DNA from: Sulfidibacter corallicola
GTDB taxonomy: Bacteria > Acidobacteriota > Holophagae > Acanthopleuribacterales > Acanthopleuribacteraceae
Assembly: GCF_017498545.1 (NCBI RefSeq)
Contig: NZ_CP071793.1
Span: 7,744,256 to 7,808,255, forward strand
DNA: 64,000 nt
Direction: 5' to 3'
Both the position numbers and the translations under genes were made by a program. The notes beneath the pieces are model-generated. The model saw nothing but the letters and a program-made list of their open reading frames with translations, was not told the DNA's origin and searched no databases. Of this stretch, positions 42,837-52,458 are shown piece by piece. The stretch's first letter is position 1, and every line of letters starts with the position of its first letter.

Positions 42837-43994
42837 ATGCAGCATTTGTCCAGGGCTCTGGGCTTCATCGGGTTGACGATTCTCTGTTGGGGCATGTACG
42901 GCCCGACGATGCACGCCGGCCAGGGTGCCATGGAGGGGGCCAGTCTCAGACCCTTCATTTGTGTCGGATTCGCTTATTTTCTCATCGCCGTGGTCGTGCC
43001 CATGGCCATTCTCAAGACGCGCGACGACGGTGGGCGCTGGACACGGGCCGGGGTTACCTGGTCCCTTTTTGCGGGCGCCCTCGGTGCGATGGGCGCCTTG
43101 GGCATCATCATGGCCTTCAAGTTTCGCGGCAATCCGGTCTTCGTCATGCCGCTCGTGTTCGGGTTGGCGCCCGTCGTCAACACCTTCGTCACCATGTTCC
43201 TGAGCAAGACCTACAAGGATGCGGGCCCGCTGTTCTTCCTTGGATTGGTGTTGGTGGCGATCGGTGCCGCCGGGGTCCTGTTCTTCAAACCGGCCGCCAA
43301 GAACGTGCGCATCGACGAACACGAGAACGGTGCCATCGTGGTCACCTTGACCGAAGTGCACGGCGGAGCCCGGGAGACCCACTCCTGGGAGGCGCGCAAC
43401 CTTCGGGATCTGCGCGAGAACCCCGAGCTGTCGCGGGCCTACGCCCTCTACAATCGCAAAAAGCCGTTGGACTTCAGTGAGTTCCTGATGATTCTGTTGT
43501 CGGTCGCCATGACGGCCCTCTGCTGGGGCAGCTACGGTCCGACGCTCCACAAGGGGCAGGCCCATAGCGGGGGCAGTCGCCTGCGTCCCTTCGTCTGCGT
43601 GGGCATGGCCTATTTCGCCATGGCGGTGGTCATACCCCTCCTCGTGTTGGGGGCCTGGAACGAACCCGGCAGTTGGACGCCATCCGGCATCTTCTGGTCG
43701 CTGGGGGCCGGGGCCGTCGGCGCCATTGGCGCGCTGGGCGTCATCATGGCCTTCAACAGCGGTGGCAAACCGATCTTCGTCATGCCCTTCGTGTTCGGCG
43801 GCGCTCCGGTCATGAACACCTTCGTGACGATCGTCGGCGAGGGTACCTTCAGCCAGATCACGCCTTCCTTCCTGTTCGCCCTGGCGATGGTCATCGCGGG
43901 CGCGGTCACGGCCCTCGTGTTCGTACCCAAGGGGCCGCCGCCCGGTACGCCCGTCCCGCCTACAGGCGCCGAAGCCACCGCAAAAGCGGCATAA
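42837..43994 (+). CDS. Internally duplicated DMT-like membrane protein
   Basis: 385 residues from ATG 42837, after GGAGGGTAAGG. The chain is a tandem duplication: residues about 18-118 and 228-330 align closely (WGMYGPTMH/WGSYGPTLH; SLRPFICVGFAYF/RLRPFVCVGMAYF; GALGIIMAFKF/GALGVIMAFNS; VFVMPLVFGLAPVVNTFVT/IFVMPFVFGGAPVMNTFVT). Each half has about four or five membrane helices; a charged linker (about 155-215) joins them. It resembles drug/metabolite-type transporters, which also arose by duplication, but no substrate motif is evident. A TATAAT box lies upstream. Confidence 0.88.
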   Translation: MQHLSRALGFIGLTILCWGMYGPTMHAGQGAMEGASLRPFICVGFAYFLIAVVVPMAILKTRDDGGRWTRAGVTWSLFAGALGAMGALGIIMAFKFRGNPVFVMPLVFGLAPVVNTFVTMFLSKTYKDAGPLFFLGLVLVAIGAAGVLFFKPAAKNVRIDEHENGAIVVTLTEVHGGARETHSWEARNLRDLRENPELSRAYALYNRKKPLDFSEFLMILLSVAMTALCWGSYGPTLHKGQAHSGGSRLRPFVCVGMAYFAMAVVIPLLVLGAWNEPGSWTPSGIFWSLGAGAVGAIGALGVIMAFNSGGKPIFVMPFVFGGAPVMNTFVTIVGEGTFSQITPSFLFALAMVIAGAVTALVFVPKGPPPGTPVPPTGAEATAKAA

Positions 43995-44221
43995 ACGGCA
44001 CTGTTCGGGAGCATTTTTGAACAATTTGGTTCAGAATAGGGTCTGATGCGATGATAGGGGCTTGGCTGACGGGTCGGTGTGTTGGATATCTTCGAACGCA
44101 CCGTGGATTTCTCGGGCCGGAACTCGCGCGATTCGCCCGATTTCGGTTGGCCGCTCGCCGATCGTTCGAGCGCCGCCGATGCCCATTGCCGGTTCATACA
44201 TATATCTAAGGAGGACGAAAC

Positions 44222-44857
44222 ATGTCGGAATCGGAAAAAGCACCTTCGGAGGTGACCCGCCTGATTCGGGCTTGGAGCGACGGGGACAAGGGCGCGCTCG
44301 AGAACCTGATGCCGATCGTGTTCGATGAACTGCATCGCCTGGCGCGCATTCGCTTTTTGGACGAGCGAAAGTCACACACCCTGCAACCCACCGCGCTGGT
44401 GAGTGAACTGTACCTGCGGTTCGTGGGTGAAACGAACATCAACCTTCAAGACCGCGCGCACTTTTTCGGGGTCGCCGCGCGTCGTATGCGCCAGATCCTC
44501 GTGGATCACGCCCGCAAGACGCGCGCCCAGAAGCGTGGTCACGGCAAGACGACCCTTTCGCTCGAGGTATTTGGGGAAATGGGCGACGGGTCCAGCAAAA
44601 AAGTGGTCGACCTGATCGCCCTGGATCAGGCGCTGGCCAAATTGAGCGAGATCGATCCGCGTAAATGCCGGCTGGTGGAGCTGCGCTTTTTTGCCGGGCT
44701 GACCATCCAGGAGGCCTCCGACATGATCGGCGTCTCGCTGCGCACCGCCAAACGCGAATGGACCATCGCCAAGGCCTGGTTGTTCAACGAACTCAAACAC
44801 ATCGACGACCCGCGCGAGGAACCGCCGGGCCGTGCGGGCGGCTCCACGGATGAATGA
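44222..44857 (+). CDS. ECF-type RNA polymerase sigma factor
   Basis: 211 residues from ATG 44222, after AAGGAGG. Region 2 lies at about 10-90 (the LQPTALVSELYLRF and RAHFFGVAARRMRQILVDHAR segments) and region 4 at about 140-195, with the helix-turn-helix LTIQEASDMIGVSLRTAKREW. The HTLQPTALVSE and ARKTRAQKRG segments are characteristic of the ECF group common in Acidobacteria and Planctomycetes (the TIGR02999 type), usually linked to protein kinases rather than membrane anti-sigma factors. No anti-sigma or kinase gene is next to it; tilS follows. Target promoters unknown. Confidence 0.93.
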   Translation: MSESEKAPSEVTRLIRAWSDGDKGALENLMPIVFDELHRLARIRFLDERKSHTLQPTALVSELYLRFVGETNINLQDRAHFFGVAARRMRQILVDHARKTRAQKRGHGKTTLSLEVFGEMGDGSSKKVVDLIALDQALAKLSEIDPRKCRLVELRFFAGLTIQEASDMIGVSLRTAKREWTIAKAWLFNELKHIDDPREEPPGRAGGSTDE

Positions 44858-44959
44858 TGGCCGGTCGAGGTGGCGGCGTGGTCCGCACCTCCGGCCGCGA
44901 AACGCCCGAGCCGAACCGAAGCTGACCGAACGACGGATCCGATCGTGAAGACACGCTTG

Positions 44960-46234
44960 ATGAAAACCATGACGGCCACCTTGCGCCAGGCGCCGTATTT
45001 CGGCGCGTCGGGGCTGGTGGTTTCCGTTTCGGGCGGCGTCGACTCGATGGTCCTGCTGGATGTCCTGGTTCGCATGGCGCACGTGCATCGCGCCCCGATT
45101 CGCGTGTGCCACGTCCATCACGGGACCGGCCGGTTCGCCGACGTATCCGAAAAGGTGGTACGGCGCTTTTGCACGGAGCGCGAGCTGGCTGTGGCGGTTC
45201 ATCGCTTCGAGGAGCCGGCCGGCGCCAACTTCGAGTATCGAGCCGCGGCCTTTCGGCGGCGGGTCCTGGAGGAAACGCGTCGCGAAGGGGAGTGGCTCCT
45301 GTTGGCCCATCATCGCGAGGATCAAGTGGAAACCCTGGTCATGGCCTTGACGCGCGGTGCGGGCATCGCCTCGCCGATCGCCATGCGGGCGGCGCGGGAC
45401 TTTCGCGCCAGGCCCTTTTTGACGTTGGACCGCGAACTCGTGCTTGAGCACGCCAGGCTGGCTGGTGTCCCCCATGTCCTGGACCCTTCCAATTACCGAA
45501 CGGACCATTTTCGCAATCGCCTGCGCCACCGCGTGCTCCCCGAAATCGCGACGGTACACCAGCGACCCTGGTCGCGTTGGGGGGCCTGGCTCGAGGATTT
45601 CGAACGGGTTCAGGATGGTTTGGCCGCGGAGGCCTGGCGCCGGCTGGACGCCTTCCTCGAGGGGTCCCTGCTGGCTCGCGCCGCCTTCGAGGAGGCGCCG
45701 CCCTACCGCTGGGACTTCCTGCTGCGCGCCTTCTGGACGCGTTTGGCGCTGCCCATGCCCCCGCGGGCCCGGCACCTGGCCCTGCGCCGGTGGATCGAGG
45801 AGAAGCGAACCGGATCCTTCCGTCACCATGGCGGAACCTGCTTCTACGACATCGACGGACTGACCTGGCACGACTGGCATTGGCCGGCTCGCCTGACCCT
45901 GGACCGCGGCGTTCCGGTGACCTGGGGACCCTTGCGCTTCGTATTTCACACAATGCCGCAAATTGCCCTGGAAAAGCGAGATTTATCACCAAAAACCATC
46001 TTTTTGGCTTGCCCCGCGCGCCTGGATCGGTATGTTGAAGGTAAGAAACGTGTAAAAGAAACCATGCGGCGTGCTCGGGTACCACTGAGGATCCGGCAAA
46101 TGCTTCCGCTCGTGGAAATCGGCGAAGTACTGATACATTTTGACGAATTCTTGACCTTGTTACCCAATGATCGTGATTTCGAGTGGCTCGACGGAAGCGA
46201 GAACCTCATCAGGCCCTTTTTCGAACATAGCTGA
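44960..46234 (+). CDS. tilS: tRNA(Ile)-lysidine synthase
   Basis: Converts the wobble cytidine of tRNA-Ile(CAU) to lysidine using ATP and lysine; essential in bacteria. The N-terminal PP-loop ATPase motif SGGVDSM begins near residue 24, with CHVHHGTGR and the LAHHREDQVET segment that follow in TilS/TtcA enzymes. I start at ATG 44960 because the PP-loop normally begins close to the N-terminus; GTG 44945 and 44870 are in frame as alternatives. Residues about 220-424 form the C-terminal tRNA-binding part. tilS next to ftsH is an order found across bacteria. About 424 residues is normal size. Confidence 0.92.
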   Translation: MKTMTATLRQAPYFGASGLVVSVSGGVDSMVLLDVLVRMAHVHRAPIRVCHVHHGTGRFADVSEKVVRRFCTERELAVAVHRFEEPAGANFEYRAAAFRRRVLEETRREGEWLLLAHHREDQVETLVMALTRGAGIASPIAMRAARDFRARPFLTLDRELVLEHARLAGVPHVLDPSNYRTDHFRNRLRHRVLPEIATVHQRPWSRWGAWLEDFERVQDGLAAEAWRRLDAFLEGSLLARAAFEEAPPYRWDFLLRAFWTRLALPMPPRARHLALRRWIEEKRTGSFRHHGGTCFYDIDGLTWHDWHWPARLTLDRGVPVTWGPLRFVFHTMPQIALEKRDLSPKTIFLACPARLDRYVEGKKRVKETMRRARVPLRIRQMLPLVEIGEVLIHFDEFLTLLPNDRDFEWLDGSENLIRPFFEHS

Positions 46235-46337
46235 TACCAACTTAAAGGTATTCGAGACCCCCTGGTCGGGAAGTAGCTTTCTCGGGCGGATTGGGCTAGA
46301 ATGCTATTTTTGTACAGACGAATTGGAGGACGCGCAT

Positions 46338-48275
46338 TTGAACAACACTCTCAGGACCCTGACCCTGTGGCTCGTGATTCCTCTGACGGTAATCATGATC
46401 GTGGTTCAACTCCGCAAGTCGGGTGGATCCGTTGAAGAAGTCAATTTCAGTGACGTGGTCAAGTACGGCCAAAACGGTTTGATCCAATCCCTGACGATTT
46501 CACCGACCAAGATCGAAGGTGAATTCAAAAAAGCTGAGATTATCAACGACCATGAGGTCAAGCGGTTTTCCGCCTCCATCATTTTTTATGACGATTTGGT
46601 GACCCAATCGCTCGGTTGGGCTGAAGAGTCGGTGAAAACCGAGAACAGCAGTACCGGCGATTTGGTGCTCAATATATTTACCTGGGTCGTGCCTTTCGCC
46701 TTTTTCCTAATCCTATGGTTCTTTTTCATACGCCAGATGCAGGCTGGCGGCAACAAGGCGATGATGTTCGGCAAGAGTAAAGCCAAGCTCCTGACAGGCA
46801 GCCAAAAGAAGATCACGTTTGTGGATGTGGCGGGCTGCGACGAAGCCAAGGAAGAACTCCAGGAAATCATCGAATTCTTGAAGGAACCCCAGAAGTTCCA
46901 ACGCCTGGGCGGCAAGATTCCCAAAGGAGTCCTGCTGATGGGCCCGCCGGGAACCGGTAAGACCTTGCTGGCGAGGGCCACCGCGGGCGAGGCCAACGTG
47001 CCGTTCTTCTCGATTTCGGGTTCGGATTTCGTGGAAATGTTTGTCGGGGTCGGTGCCTCTCGCGTGCGCGACCTGTTCGACCAGGGCAAGAAAAACGCGC
47101 CTTGCATCATTTTCATCGACGAGATCGATGCCGTCGGTCGCCATCGCGGTGCCGGCATGGGCGGCGGTCACGACGAGCGCGAACAGACCCTCAACCAGTT
47201 ACTCGTGGAAATGGACGGTTTCGAGAGCAACGACGGTGTGATCCTGGTGGCCGCCACCAACCGCCCCGACGTGCTCGATCCGGCGCTGCTGCGTCCGGGC
47301 CGTTTCGACCGTCGGGTCGTCGTGGACCTGCCGGATGTCAAGGGCCGCGAAGCGATCCTCAAGGTACACACCGGACGGGTTCCGCTTTCCAACGATGTGG
47401 ATCTGCCCATGGTCGCCCGTGGCGCACCCGGCTTCTCCGGTGCCGATCTGGCCAACATGGTCAACGAAGCGGCCCTGCTGGCCGCCCGCAAGGGCAAAAA
47501 AATGGTGTTCCGCACCGATTTCGAAGACGCCAAGGACAAGATCATGATGGGTGCCGAGCGCCGCAGCATGATTCTTTCCGAGGACGAGAAGCGCAATACC
47601 GCCATTCACGAATCGGGACACGCGGTCGTGGCCGCCATGATCGGCGAGGCCGATCCGGTTCACAAGGTCACCATCATCCCGCGTGGTCGCGCACTCGGGG
47701 TCACCCAGCAGCTTCCCCTGGACGATCGCCACAGCTACAACGCCACCTATCTCGAGAATCGCTTGGCGATTCTGATGGGCGGCCGTATCGCCGAGGAATT
47801 GTTCCTGAACCAAACCACTTCCGGCGCCCGCAACGACATCGAGGTGGCGACCAACATCGCCAAGCAGATGGTGTGCGAATTGGGCATGAGCAAGGCGGTC
47901 GGGCCGATTTCGCTGCGTGACAGCGGCGATCAGCCGTTCCTGGGACGCGATTACAACCGTCCCCACAGCACGTCCGAAAAAACCGCGCAACTGATCGATG
48001 CCGAGGTCAAGCGCCTGATCGAAGACGCCGATCGTCGCGCGCGCAAGATTCTCAGCGATCATCGCGACATCGTTCAGTCCATGGCCGACAAGCTGTTGGA
48101 GATCGAAACCATCAGCGATTGGCAGGTCCAGCAGATCCTTCAGGGTCAACCGGTCACCTTGCAGAATCCCAAGTTGGATCCGCAGAGTTCGCCGAACCCA
48201 CGCGACAAGGAAGAGGGCAAGCCCACCACCGGATTGGGTGTCTTGCCGGATCCGCCGCCACTGGCACAGACCTGA
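46338..48275 (+). CDS. ftsH: ATP-dependent zinc metalloprotease FtsH
   Basis: Hexameric inner-membrane protease that unfolds and degrades damaged membrane and regulatory proteins. Start is TTG 46338, fixed by TGGAGGA eight bases upstream; earlier in-frame starts lie inside tilS. Two membrane helices (about 7-23 and 113-135) flank a small periplasmic domain. AAA domain: Walker A GPPGTGKT (202-209), Walker B IIFIDEIDAVG, the arginine-finger region and second region of homology (ATNRPDVLDPALLRPGRFDR). Protease: zinc motif HESGH (424-428). 645 residues is the normal size. A strong terminator follows directly. Confidence 0.98.
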   Translation: MNNTLRTLTLWLVIPLTVIMIVVQLRKSGGSVEEVNFSDVVKYGQNGLIQSLTISPTKIEGEFKKAEIINDHEVKRFSASIIFYDDLVTQSLGWAEESVKTENSSTGDLVLNIFTWVVPFAFFLILWFFFIRQMQAGGNKAMMFGKSKAKLLTGSQKKITFVDVAGCDEAKEELQEIIEFLKEPQKFQRLGGKIPKGVLLMGPPGTGKTLLARATAGEANVPFFSISGSDFVEMFVGVGASRVRDLFDQGKKNAPCIIFIDEIDAVGRHRGAGMGGGHDEREQTLNQLLVEMDGFESNDGVILVAATNRPDVLDPALLRPGRFDRRVVVDLPDVKGREAILKVHTGRVPLSNDVDLPMVARGAPGFSGADLANMVNEAALLAARKGKKMVFRTDFEDAKDKIMMGAERRSMILSEDEKRNTAIHESGHAVVAAMIGEADPVHKVTIIPRGRALGVTQQLPLDDRHSYNATYLENRLAILMGGRIAEELFLNQTTSGARNDIEVATNIAKQMVCELGMSKAVGPISLRDSGDQPFLGRDYNRPHSTSEKTAQLIDAEVKRLIEDADRRARKILSDHRDIVQSMADKLLEIETISDWQVQQILQGQPVTLQNPKLDPQSSPNPRDKEEGKPTTGLGVLPDPPPLAQT

Positions 48276-48282
48276 GCGAACC

Positions 48283-48314
48283 AAAAAAACCCGCGTTTCG
48301 ACGCGGGTTTTTTT
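48283..48314. terminator. ftsH: Intrinsic terminator of ftsH
   Basis: Stem CCCGCGT/ACGCGGG (48290-48296 with 48301-48307) closed by a TTCG tetraloop and flanked by seven A and seven T residues (48283-48289, 48308-48314). Starts 8 bases after the stop codon. The symmetric A/T runs allow termination in both directions. Confidence 0.95.
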
Positions 48315-48949
48315 ATGCCCAATCGCAGGCCCTACTCGGCATCGAAGCGGGCGGGAGTCGTTGAATTTGTCGAAGCGATCCGTGCGGGGAGTTCCCGCAG
48401 GCTTTGATAGTCGGATCTGCAGTAGGTTGGGCTGCCAGCCCGACATTTCGGAGCGACGCATCCAAGGAGTTCCCAAACGTTGAAAAGGGGTACCATGCCA
48501 GATAGATACATCAGGGGCGGTAAGCCCGCTGGATGTACTTTTCGAAGCCACCAATGCACGCAGTTCCCGCATTTGCGAGAGCGGCGTCGTCGCGGTAGGT
48601 TGGGCTGCCAGCCCGACATTTCGAAGCAGTCACCTTCCCAAGATTGAGTGGAAAGGAGCGAAGCCGAAAAGTCGGGCCTCTAGAACTCTCGATGTTCGAA
48701 TTCGATCTTTGCCCGGTTCCTTCGATTCGGTTTTGTCCTGAAACTCAGTGGTCGGAATGCCGAATCATCGGCAAAACGGCTCTTGGCCTGAGCAGCGACT
48801 CAGAGGTTGGATGGCTTCACTCTTTGGGCTAGGCTACCTGCGCGGCGTGAGTCGCTTCGATTTGTCGGCCCAGCGGGCCAACCTACAGCAAGGCCACCTC
48901 TCGTTAGAATGCGGGAACTGCCGGCTAACCGGCTTAGATCGGGGGGCGC
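48315..48949. repeat. REP-like repeat cluster between ftsH and esterase genes
   Basis: Gene-free gap between convergent genes. Two copies of a GTAGGTTGGGCTGCCAGCCC unit continuing to GACATTTCG lie at 48422-48450 and 48596-48624. An ATCAGGGGCGGTAAGCCCG unit is at 48509-48548 (also at 22763-22800). A GTCGGCCCAGCGGGCC unit lies at 48864-48886, identical over 23 bases to copies near 34.0 and 34.3 kb. Short frames here are repeat read-through. Confidence 0.85.
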
Positions 48950-49813
48950 TCACGGCGCCGTTTCGGCCTTCTTCCCCGCGAACATGATCCGCACCGCATC
49001 CAATGCGGCCGGGTGGAAGGTCGTGGCGTGGGTCTCCTCGGTCATCGGCACGAAGGTCCAGGTCATCTCCTTCGGCGCATGGGCCTTCAGGGCCGCCACC
49101 AACATGTCCACACCTGCCCGCATGGTGCCGCCCTCGTCGGCGATCGTCAGGTACAGGCGGCGATCCTTGGGAAACGCGGGTGCCTGGAGCGATTGTGCCG
49201 AAGCCTTGGCCAGCGCCTGATCGTTCCACCACAGGCTGGGACTGATCGCGATGTAGCCGCCGAACAGCTCGGGCTGGCGCAGCAGGGTCTCGGTCACGAA
49301 GAGACCGGCCGCCGATTCACCGATCAGTACCGATTCGTCCGTCAGCCTGAAGTGGCTCGACACATAGGGCACCAATTCTTTTTCCAAAAAGGCGCGAAAC
49401 TTGGCCGAACCACCGCTGGTGGGCAGTTGTTTGCGGTCCTGGGCGACCTCGCTGGGCGGCGTCAGGTCGTGATAGCGATCGATGCCCTCGATACCCACCA
49501 GGATGAATTCTCGGATGTTGCGATAGTCGGCGGCCAACGAGGCGATGCCGGCGATGTGGAAAAAATCTTCCTTGGTACCGCCGTCCAGCAGGTAGAGGAC
49601 CGGATAGCGACGATCGCCCGTTTCATAACCGGGTGGCACGTAGACGTTGATGCGGCGTTGCTGTTCGAGGATCTTGGAGGGCAGGGTATAGGATCGGGCG
49701 AGGACGACCGGTTGACCTTCCGTGGCTTTTTCGCCGGGTGAAGGTGCAGCCGTTCCCAGCAACGCCACGAGACAAGACAGGGTGCAGGCGGTCAGTCGAT
49801 GCGAGATGTTCAT
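48950..49813 (-). CDS. Secreted alpha/beta-hydrolase esterase (IroE/Fes-like family)
   Basis: 287 residues from ATG 49813, preceded by AAGGA; longer frames upstream overlap the ABC transporter region and are rejected. Signal peptide about 1-25. The esterase family pattern (PF00756 type) is visible: RINVYVPPGY, YPVLYLLDGG, the nucleophile elbow GESAAG, WWND and a late His in ETHATTFHPA. Relatives cleave siderophore esters or acyl groups. No siderophore genes are nearby, so substrate is open. It lies downstream of an ABC exporter gene on the same strand. Confidence 0.9.
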   Translation of the reverse strand: MNISHRLTACTLSCLVALLGTAAPSPGEKATEGQPVVLARSYTLPSKILEQQRRINVYVPPGYETGDRRYPVLYLLDGGTKEDFFHIAGIASLAADYRNIREFILVGIEGIDRYHDLTPPSEVAQDRKQLPTSGGSAKFRAFLEKELVPYVSSHFRLTDESVLIGESAAGLFVTETLLRQPELFGGYIAISPSLWWNDQALAKASAQSLQAPAFPKDRRLYLTIADEGGTMRAGVDMLVAALKAHAPKEMTWTFVPMTEETHATTFHPAALDAVRIMFAGKKAETAP

Positions 49814-49980
49814 GTTGGTTCCTTTTGCCGATGAATGAGGTAGGTTCTTCGATTCTAGTGAATTGCCATCCTGGAACAACCATTTTTCGATCGGGGCGCC
49901 AACCCGATTAGCCGCCCGGGGATGCCGCTTACGTACTCTGGCCGTCAGGGTGGGGAATCGTGCAGGTGTTCCGGGTGGGC

Positions 49981-52143
49981 TCAACTGGAAAGGGCGCGAC
50001 GGACCTTGGCCTTGCGTTCCAGTTTGGCTCGGATGTCGGGCGAACGCGCCAGGAGCTGATCGAACCGGGTGCGGCCCAGCCGCAGGAACAGGGTCGGCCT
50101 GAGCGTTTTCACGGAGGCGCTTCTGGGTTTGTTGTCCAGCAGGGAAAGCTCGCCCAGAAAATCGCCGTTTTCCAACAGCAGTTTGCGGTATTTCGTCGTT
50201 TTCTCGTCGTACGGCATGACCTCGACCATGCCGTCCACCACGATGTAGAACGCTTCGCCAGGATCGCCTTTCGAGAACAGCAGCGTGTCTTGAGGCTGGT
50301 ATCTGGACTCCATCAGGTCGGAGATTTCTTCCAAAAGATCCAGGTCCACCTCGGAAAAGAGGGGAATCTTCTGCAGGCGTTCGGGTTTGATGGCGGCATC
50401 CTGGCCGTCGGCGCTGACCTCGAAGCCCTGCTGTTTGTCCCAAAGTTCGCGGTAGAGACCCTCGGCCGCCAGCAATTCGGCGTGGGTGCCCCGCTCCACC
50501 ACTTTTCCGTGGTCCATCACCAGGATCTGTTCGTAGCCCGAAACGGTGTGAAGCCGGTGTGTCACCGAAATCAGGGCACAATCCTTTCCGATGCGGTCAA
50601 AGGTGCCACATATGTCGCGTTCCGTGGCCGGATCGAGGGCCGAGGTGGCTTCGTCCAACACGAGGAACGCCGGTTTGCGCAGGATCGCGCGGGCGATCGC
50701 GATGCGTTGGCGTTGCCCGCCCGACAGATTGCTGCCGCGCTCTCGGACGATCGTGTCGTAGCGTTCGGGAAGCCCCATGATGAAGTCGTGAATCCCGGCG
50801 GCCCAGGCCGCGGCCTCGACCTCCTGATCGCTCGCCGAGAGCTTGCCCAGGCGGATGTTCTCGCGCAGGCTGGTCTGGAACAGGAACGACTCCTGGGGGA
50901 CCAGGCCCAGGTGGTTGCGCCAGGCCTCCAGGCTGAAGTTCGTGACTTTGCCGCCATCCACCTCGAGGTGCCCCTTCAGGGGCTTCTCGAACCGCATAAT
51001 CAGTTTCAGCAGCGTGCTCTTACCCGAGCCGCTGGGGCCGACGATGGCGCTCCGCGTGCCCAGCGGGCAGGTCAGGTCGACCCCGCACAGGGCTTCCACA
51101 TGATCCTCGTATTCGAAGTGCAGATCGTGGCAGCTCAGGCCCGATTGCGGGCGGGGCATCGATTCGGCGCCGTTTCGGTCGCGCCAGTCCGGTTCCGAAT
51201 GCAGGAACTCCTCGATGCGTTGCAGGCTGCCCGAGCCCTTGACCAACTGCGCGGTCGCCCCGGATCCGTGACTGATCGCCGCGACCAGGTTCTGCAACAG
51301 GGCCGAGAAGCCGACCAAGGTGCCGATGGTCAGCGAGCCGCCGATCACCAAATAGGCGCCGGTCCCCAGAATGACGACCTGAAGGTATGCCGCACTTTGG
51401 CTGCCGAGGCGGGAGACCATCGAATCGGCTCGATAGGCGATCATCGCGCGCCGGTCGAACGCCGCGACCTGATCGTCGAAATGACTGCGTTGCAGCGGAC
51501 GCAGGTTGAAGGATCGCACCAGGTCCTGGGCCTGGATGTGTTCCTGAATGGTGCTGATGAGTTGACCCTCCTGGCCTTTGCGGCGGTAGTTGGCGCGTTT
51601 GGCGCGCTCGGAGGCCAGTTTCGGAAGGAGCAGGCTGATCAGCATCCCGCCCAGCGCGACACCGGCCAGGCGCCAATCCATGATGAACAGCAGGATCAAG
51701 CTGAGCGTGAGGTTCAGCATCGAAAAGACGAACACGTAGAAATGCTGGACCAAGGCCTGTTCCACGTTGGCCAAATCGTTGGAAAAGCGCGAAAGCAAAT
51801 CCCCGCTGCTCTGGTTTTGAAGGCGTCCGGCCGACAGAAAATTGATCAGGTCGTACATGCGGGCCCGGATCTGGTTGATGATGTGGAGTCCGGCGCGGGC
51901 CGATGCCAGGTCTTGAACCACGCTGAAAATGGTTTGGATGATCCAGAGGCCGGTGACCACGCCGATAATGAGCATGAGACGCCGCAAATCACCCGGCGCG
52001 ATGGCCTGGTCGAACACCGCCTGGAAGGCGAGCGGGACGGAAAGCCGAAAGCCCATCTGAATGGTGATCGCCAATAGGACCAGCAGGCTGAGCAGCCACT
52101 GGCGCATGAGGAATCCCGCGAGGGATCGTATGAAATACCCCAT
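49981..52143 (-). CDS. ABC exporter with C-terminal cyclic-nucleotide-binding domain
   Basis: 720 residues from ATG 52143, after TGGAG; a TTG further upstream (52251) is not supported. About residues 1-295 form a type-I exporter membrane domain (six helices), about 335-570 the nucleotide-binding domain with Walker A GPSGSGKST, signature LSGGQ and Walker B FLVLDEATSALDP. The last 130 residues (about 590-710) are a cNMP/CRP-like beta-barrel (LLFSKGDPGEAFYIVVDG and GDFLGELSLLDNKPRSASVK), the phosphate-binding-cassette pattern of CRP-like domains. Half-transporters of this kind act as dimers. The C-terminal sensor domain suggests regulation by a cyclic nucleotide or another ligand. Substrate unknown. 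Confidence 0.92.
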   Translation of the reverse strand: MGYFIRSLAGFLMRQWLLSLLVLLAITIQMGFRLSVPLAFQAVFDQAIAPGDLRRLMLIIGVVTGLWIIQTIFSVVQDLASARAGLHIINQIRARMYDLINFLSAGRLQNQSSGDLLSRFSNDLANVEQALVQHFYVFVFSMLNLTLSLILLFIMDWRLAGVALGGMLISLLLPKLASERAKRANYRRKGQEGQLISTIQEHIQAQDLVRSFNLRPLQRSHFDDQVAAFDRRAMIAYRADSMVSRLGSQSAAYLQVVILGTGAYLVIGGSLTIGTLVGFSALLQNLVAAISHGSGATAQLVKGSGSLQRIEEFLHSEPDWRDRNGAESMPRPQSGLSCHDLHFEYEDHVEALCGVDLTCPLGTRSAIVGPSGSGKSTLLKLIMRFEKPLKGHLEVDGGKVTNFSLEAWRNHLGLVPQESFLFQTSLRENIRLGKLSASDQEVEAAAWAAGIHDFIMGLPERYDTIVRERGSNLSGGQRQRIAIARAILRKPAFLVLDEATSALDPATERDICGTFDRIGKDCALISVTHRLHTVSGYEQILVMDHGKVVERGTHAELLAAEGLYRELWDKQQGFEVSADGQDAAIKPERLQKIPLFSEVDLDLLEEISDLMESRYQPQDTLLFSKGDPGEAFYIVVDGMVEVMPYDEKTTKYRKLLLENGDFLGELSLLDNKPRSASVKTLRPTLFLRLGRTRFDQLLARSPDIRAKLERKAKVRRALSS

Positions 52144-52458
52144 CCATGTTCTCCACTGGGTCCGAATCACGGGGCCTCGAAACCACGCGAATGGCCTCGC
52201 TGGTGACCGCGGTGTCCGGGTAGGATTCAAGTGGGCTTCAAGATAACACAAACCACCAAAACGAGGGCGACGCGGTGCCGTTCCCCCCGCGGCGGGATGG
52301 AATCCATTGGGGCGCGGGAGCGCAACCCATGTTACCGCTCACTTGTGAGGGAGCATGGTTTTTTTGTATGCTTGGGGACGACTCTCGCCTGGGGGAGACG
52401 AGAGTTCACACAAAATTGATTTGGCGAAGGCGCTTTCCCGGCTGGGAGAGATGGGGGC
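52144..52458. other. Divergent intergenic region
   Basis: Gap between the ABC exporter and ankyrin genes. ACTCTCG (52381-52387) pairs with CGAGAGT (52399-52405), a small hairpin 55 bp before the ankyrin gene. I found no promoter I would defend and no coding sequence. Confidence 0.4.

Noticed and set aside
42446..42958. 170-residue minus-strand frame
   Set aside because: Covers the TATAAT-containing gap and overlaps the start of the duplicated membrane protein; no recognisable features.
49960..52077. 705-residue plus-strand frame
   Set aside because: Antisense to the ABC exporter.
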